Below, piece after piece: positions 6,866-9,591 of a DNA stretch of 9,591 nt. Source of the DNA: a bacterium (GTDB taxonomy: Bacteria; DYJV01; JALVYZ01); contig JALVYZ010000276.1 in NCBI GenBank assembly GCA_027037705.1, positions 1 through 9,591 on the forward strand. Reading direction: 5' to 3'. Position 1 is the stretch's first letter. Each line of letters opens with the position of its first letter. A program made the translations under genes and the position numbers. The notes under the pieces are model-generated. The model was not told the origin of the DNA, did not search any database, and worked only from the letters and a program-made list of their open reading frames with translations.

Positions 6866-7354
6866 ATGGAAAAAATAATTAATTTAATAGAAAAAATTTC
6901 TAAAATTGGAGCATATATATCTGCTACTTTTATGTTATTAATTGTTGCCATAATTTCAACAGAAATTTTTTTAAGAAGTATTTTTAATAAATCTCTTTTA
7001 ATATCAGACGAATACAGCGCTTATTTTATGGTTGCTTCAATATTTTTTGGACTTGCTTATACATTGAGAGAAGGAAAACATATAAAAATAACAATTATTA
7101 CTTCAAGAATAAAAAATAAGACAGTATCATTAATTTTAGATATTGTTGTTTATTTAATTGCATTTGGAATTTCAACTTTTGCATGTTATTTTGCATTTTT
7201 AATGGTTAATGAAACAAGAACTCTTGATATGAGAGCTGATTCTATTGCAGAAACTCCTTTATGGATACCTGAAATTTCAGTATTTTTAGGTTTTTTATTA
7301 CTATCCTTACAATTACTTGCAATGATTTTAAGGAGGATTAAAAATTATAAGTGA
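6866..7354 (+). CDS. dctQ: TRAP transporter small membrane subunit (DctQ family)
   Basis: A 162-residue inner-membrane protein with four hydrophobic helices at about 15-37, 50-66, 87-111 and 133-155, the DctQ topology. The family motif region ISDEYSAYFMVASIFFGLAY (46-65) followed by TLREGKHIKI (66-75) is clear. DctQ scaffolds DctM and docks the binding protein during sodium- or proton-driven uptake. The 71-base gap from dctP contains the strong hairpin. No good Shine-Dalgarno sequence precedes the ATG (upstream is TGAAATGAATATAAA), suggesting weak translation relative to dctP. The end of the gene carries the ribosome binding site of dctM, and dctM probably overlaps its last codons. Sequence conservation in DctQ is low, but position and topology make the call safe. 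Confidence 0.92.
   Translation: MEKIINLIEKISKIGAYISATFMLLIVAIISTEIFLRSIFNKSLLISDEYSAYFMVASIFFGLAYTLREGKHIKITIITSRIKNKTVSLILDIVVYLIAFGISTFACYFAFLMVNETRTLDMRADSIAETPLWIPEISVFLGFLLLSLQLLAMILRRIKNYK
7330..7336 (+). promoter_or_regulatory. dctM ribosome binding site within dctQ
   Basis: AAGGAGG lies in the last codons of dctQ, 7 bases before an ATT at 7344-7346 but 40 bases before the first in-frame ATG of dctM at 7377. The spacing argues that translation starts at the ATT (or less likely the ATA at 7347), not at the ATG. Confidence 0.65.
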
Positions 7355-8681
7355 ACCTTTAACTTTATCAGTTGTTATGTTTGGAATTATGTTTGTATTT
7401 CTCCTATCTGGATTATGGATAGGATTTTCTCTTATTGCTGCTGCTATGTGTGGAATGCTTTTATATAAATTCAATCTCCCCCCAACATTATCAATATGGT
7501 CAAAAATTGGGAGCCTACTTGCAAATTCTGTATGGAATAGTATGGATTCTTTTAGCTTAACAGCACTTCCATTATTTGTATTAATGGGGGAAGTATTATA
7601 CAATACTGCGATTTCTACAAAACTATTAAATGGACTATTACCGTGGTTTCAAAGAATTCCAGGTAAACTATTACATATTAATGTTGTTGCATGTTCTCTT
7701 TTTGCTGCGGTTTCAGGTTCAAGTGCTGCTACAACTGCAACTGTAGGGAAAATAACTTTAGAAGAGTTATCAAGAAGAGGATATAATAGGGACTTAGCTC
7801 TTGGCTCTTTGGCTGGTGCTGGAACTCTTGGTTTCTTAATTCCACCAAGTTTAATTATGATTATTTATGGTGTTTTGTCTGATACTTCAATTGGAAAACT
7901 TTTCATTGCTGGCATTATTCCAGGGTTAATTCTTGGGGGAATGTATTCAACTTTTATAATAATTAGAGCATTAATCAATCCAGATGTTGCACCAAAAGAA
8001 GTTGAAAAATATACCTTTAAAGAAAAATTAAAACAATCAAGAGAGCTTTTTCCTGTTCTATTTTTAATTTTTATTGTACTTGGTGGCATATATCTTGGTT
8101 TTACTACACCAACAGAGGCTGCTGCAATTGGAGTTATAGGGTCATATTTGCTTGCTCTTATTTTTAGAAATTTAACTTGGAAAATATTTGTTCAATCACT
8201 TTTAAATGCTGTAATGACAACTTGTATGATCTGTTTTATTATTTGCGGAGCAGCTTTCCTTTCACAAGTTGTAGGTTTTACAGGAATAGCAAGAGCTTTA
8301 AGTGAATATATAGCAGGATTACATTTATCACCATATGTTTTAATTTTTGTAATTGGACTTATGTATCTTTTTTTAGGAATGCTTTTAGATGGAATATCCA
8401 TTGTTGTTATGACATTGCCGATTGTTTTACCAATTGTTACAGCTGCTGGATTTAAGCCATTATGGTTTGGTATTTTTCTTGTTATAATGGTGGAATTATC
8501 CCAGATTACACCTCCAGTAGGGTTCAGTCTCTTTGTTATTCAAGGGATATCAGGAGAAGACATTGGCAGAATTTTAAAAGCTACTTTTCCATTTTTTTGC
8601 ATAATGATTTTAATGGTTATAATCCTAACTGCATTTCCAGATATTGTTTTCTATTTACCTCAAAAAATGGTGGGTAAATAA
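7344..8681 (+). CDS. dctM: TRAP transporter large membrane subunit (DctM family), probable AUU start
   Basis: A 445-residue protein if started at the ATT at 7344, or 434 residues from the ATG at 7377. It is a polytopic membrane protein (about 11-12 hydrophobic segments), the ion-coupled channel of the TRAP system. Family signatures, numbered from 7344: GSSAATTATVGK (125-136), LGFLIPPSL (162-170), TTPTEAAAIG (254-263), LLDGISIVVMTLPI (347-360) and TPPVGFSLF (389-397). I place the start at 7344 because AAGGAGG at 7330-7336 is optimally spaced for it, no ribosome binding site precedes the ATG, and the extra residues ISEPLTLSVV ahead of MFGIMFVFLLSGLWIG restore the usual DctM beginning (a short polar stretch such as SPLLIG before the first helix). 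This start overlaps dctQ by 11 bases, implying coupled translation. If a base error hides an ATG, the position would be the same. Confidence 0.93.
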   Translation: MISEPLTLSVVMFGIMFVFLLSGLWIGFSLIAAAMCGMLLYKFNLPPTLSIWSKIGSLLANSVWNSMDSFSLTALPLFVLMGEVLYNTAISTKLLNGLLPWFQRIPGKLLHINVVACSLFAAVSGSSAATTATVGKITLEELSRRGYNRDLALGSLAGAGTLGFLIPPSLIMIIYGVLSDTSIGKLFIAGIIPGLILGGMYSTFIIIRALINPDVAPKEVEKYTFKEKLKQSRELFPVLFLIFIVLGGIYLGFTTPTEAAAIGVIGSYLLALIFRNLTWKIFVQSLLNAVMTTCMICFIICGAAFLSQVVGFTGIARALSEYIAGLHLSPYVLIFVIGLMYLFLGMLLDGISIVVMTLPIVLPIVTAAGFKPLWFGIFLVIMVELSQITPPVGFSLFVIQGISGEDIGRILKATFPFFCIMILMVIILTAFPDIVFYLPQKMVGK

Positions 8682-8729
8682 TAAATTTTCTTGTAAAAAT
8701 CTTATCTAAATGATATTTACCACTCCACC
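8669..8729 (+). other. Imperfect long-range inverted repeat linking dctM end and bamD start
   Basis: GGTGG (8669-8673) pairs with CCACC (8725-8729), and GTAAATA (8674-8680) pairs with TATTTAC (8714-8720), leaving a four-base bulge (8721-8724) and a 33-base A/T-rich loop. The stem covers the dctM stop codon and ends exactly at the bamD ATG. It lacks a U tract, so it is unlikely to be a simple terminator. No other terminator is evident between dctM and bamD. Confidence 0.35.
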
Positions 8730-9591
8730 ATGAAAAATTTGAAACTTCTTTTTACAATTTATATAATTTTATTATTTTCAACTTCTTGTGGATTTTCTTT
8801 ATTAAAAAGAGCACCTAAAACTAATTTTTTAGATGACCCAGATTTATTATACAGTAGAGCTATTTATGAATATAAACGTGGGAAATATGAAAAAGCAAGT
8901 AACTATTTTAAAGAATTTAGGAATAGATATCCCCTTGATGAAAGAATAATAGAAGTTGAATTAAAATATGCTGATAGTTTGTATAAAGATAAAAAATATA
9001 TAGAAGCAGAAGAAGCGTATATGAATTTTATAAGATTACATCCTAAAAACAAATTTGTTCCTTACTGTTATTATCAACTTGGAGTTTGCGAATATGAACA
9101 AATCTCAACTATAGATAGAGATCAATCTAAAGTAACCTCAGCATATAAATACTTTAAAATTGTTGTTGAACAGTATCCTAATACACCATTTGCTATTATT
9201 GCTAATCATAGAATTTTAGAATGTAAAAGAAAAATGGCCAAATACAACTTTTATGTTGGATTGTATTACTATAGACAACAAAGATTTGATGCTGCAATAT
9301 ATAGATTTAAAAAAGTATTAAAAAGATATCCTGGTTTTATTGATGATAAAGTCCTTTACTATCTTGCAAAATGTTATTTAGATAAAAATCAAATTGAATT
9401 AGCAAAAAAGATATTCAACAAATTAATAACAACATTCCCTAAAAGTAGATATAGATTATATTCTAAAAAATATTTAAAACATTTAAAACCTGAAAAATTT
9501 ACATTAGGATGGAGAATAAAAGAATATTTCTTTAATTATGATGAAGATATTGGAGATAAATATTATATACCTGGCTATAAATCATTTGCTT
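8730..9591 (+). CDS. bamD: Outer membrane protein assembly lipoprotein BamD (3' end outside window)
   Basis: From the ATG at 8730, 287 codons stay open to the right window edge. Residues 1-20 are a lipoprotein signal (KNLK, hydrophobic LLFTIYIILLF, then STSC with C20 followed by G), so the mature protein is lipid-anchored. Residues about 37-250 are TPR-like helical repeats with the BamD signatures AIYEYKRGKYEKASNYF (44-60), FVPYCYYQLGVCEYEQ (109-124), DRDQSKVTSAYKYF (129-142), EQYPNTPFA (147-155) and QRFDAAIYRFKKVLKRYP (184-201). BamD is the periplasmic-side scaffold that with BamA folds beta-barrel proteins into the outer membrane. The reading already exceeds the usual 240-260 residues and continues with a non-TPR tail. 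No Shine-Dalgarno sequence precedes the ATG and no upstream in-frame alternative was found. It is not functionally related to the operon before it and probably has its own promoter. Confidence 0.88.
   Translation, partial: MKNLKLLFTIYIILLFSTSCGFSLLKRAPKTNFLDDPDLLYSRAIYEYKRGKYEKASNYFKEFRNRYPLDERIIEVELKYADSLYKDKKYIEAEEAYMNFIRLHPKNKFVPYCYYQLGVCEYEQISTIDRDQSKVTSAYKYFKIVVEQYPNTPFAIIANHRILECKRKMAKYNFYVGLYYYRQQRFDAAIYRFKKVLKRYPGFIDDKVLYYLAKCYLDKNQIELAKKIFNKLITTFPKSRYRLYSKKYLKHLKPEKFTLGWRIKEYFFNYDEDIGDKYYIPGYKSFA

Noticed and set aside
6855-6878. Seven-codon open frame overlapping the dctQ start (MNIKWKK)
   Set aside because: It has no ribosome binding site of its own and is short enough to be expected by chance.
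7328-7603. Minus-strand open frame of 91 codons across the dctQ/dctM joint
   Set aside because: It is opposite two clear TRAP membrane subunit genes and its product shows no domain or start signal.
1-9591. CRISPR arrays, tRNA or rRNA genes, insertion sequences
   Set aside because: No regularly spaced repeats, cloverleaf-like segments, rRNA signatures or transposase sequences were seen; the window looks like ordinary chromosomal DNA.

Overview
The window is very A+T-rich DNA (roughly 70-75% A+T by eye, not computed). It is gene-dense and bacterial. An outer-membrane assembly lipoprotein (BamD), a periplasmic TRAP solute-binding protein with a signal peptide, and an Hpt phosphotransfer domain point to a Gram-negative (diderm), probably anaerobic or microaerophilic bacterium. 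The lineage cannot be fixed from this sequence; A+T-rich groups such as Deferribacterota, Desulfurella-like bacteria or Fusobacteriota are guesses only.

Layout. Left part, minus strand: the N-terminal 83 codons of an Hpt-domain protein (251 to the window edge), 33 bases downstream of a complete tatD-family metal-dependent DNase gene (1079-285). A 200-base divergent intergenic region (1080-1279) follows. It holds a perfect 9-bp inverted repeat that runs into a TTGACA -35 element. Middle, plus strand: a six-gene cluster reading gntR-like regulator, hyuA, hyuB, dctP, dctQ, dctM (1280-8681). Gene joints are tight (regulator stop directly followed by the hyuA start, 2 bases between hyuA and hyuB, dctQ/dctM overlap), and two intercistronic hairpins flank dctP. 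Right end, plus strand: bamD, starting at 8730 and cut by the window edge.

How the genes fit together. The central cluster looks like one regulated catabolic operon. A TRAP transporter (DctP periplasmic binder, DctQ and DctM membrane subunits) brings in a small, probably anionic or cyclic-amide solute. HyuA and HyuB, an ATP-dependent hydantoinase/5-oxoprolinase-type pair, open it. A GntR-type regulator whose C-terminal domain I cannot assign to a known ligand domain probably senses the substrate and controls the promoter at 1211-1270. No carbamoylase, racemase or hydantoin permease is present, so the substrate is open.

The most interesting details are the likely non-canonical AUU start of dctM behind a near-perfect Shine-Dalgarno sequence, the palindrome at the operon promoter, the 16-bp hairpin between dctP and dctQ, and a bamD gene with no Shine-Dalgarno sequence whose start region can pair with the end of dctM.
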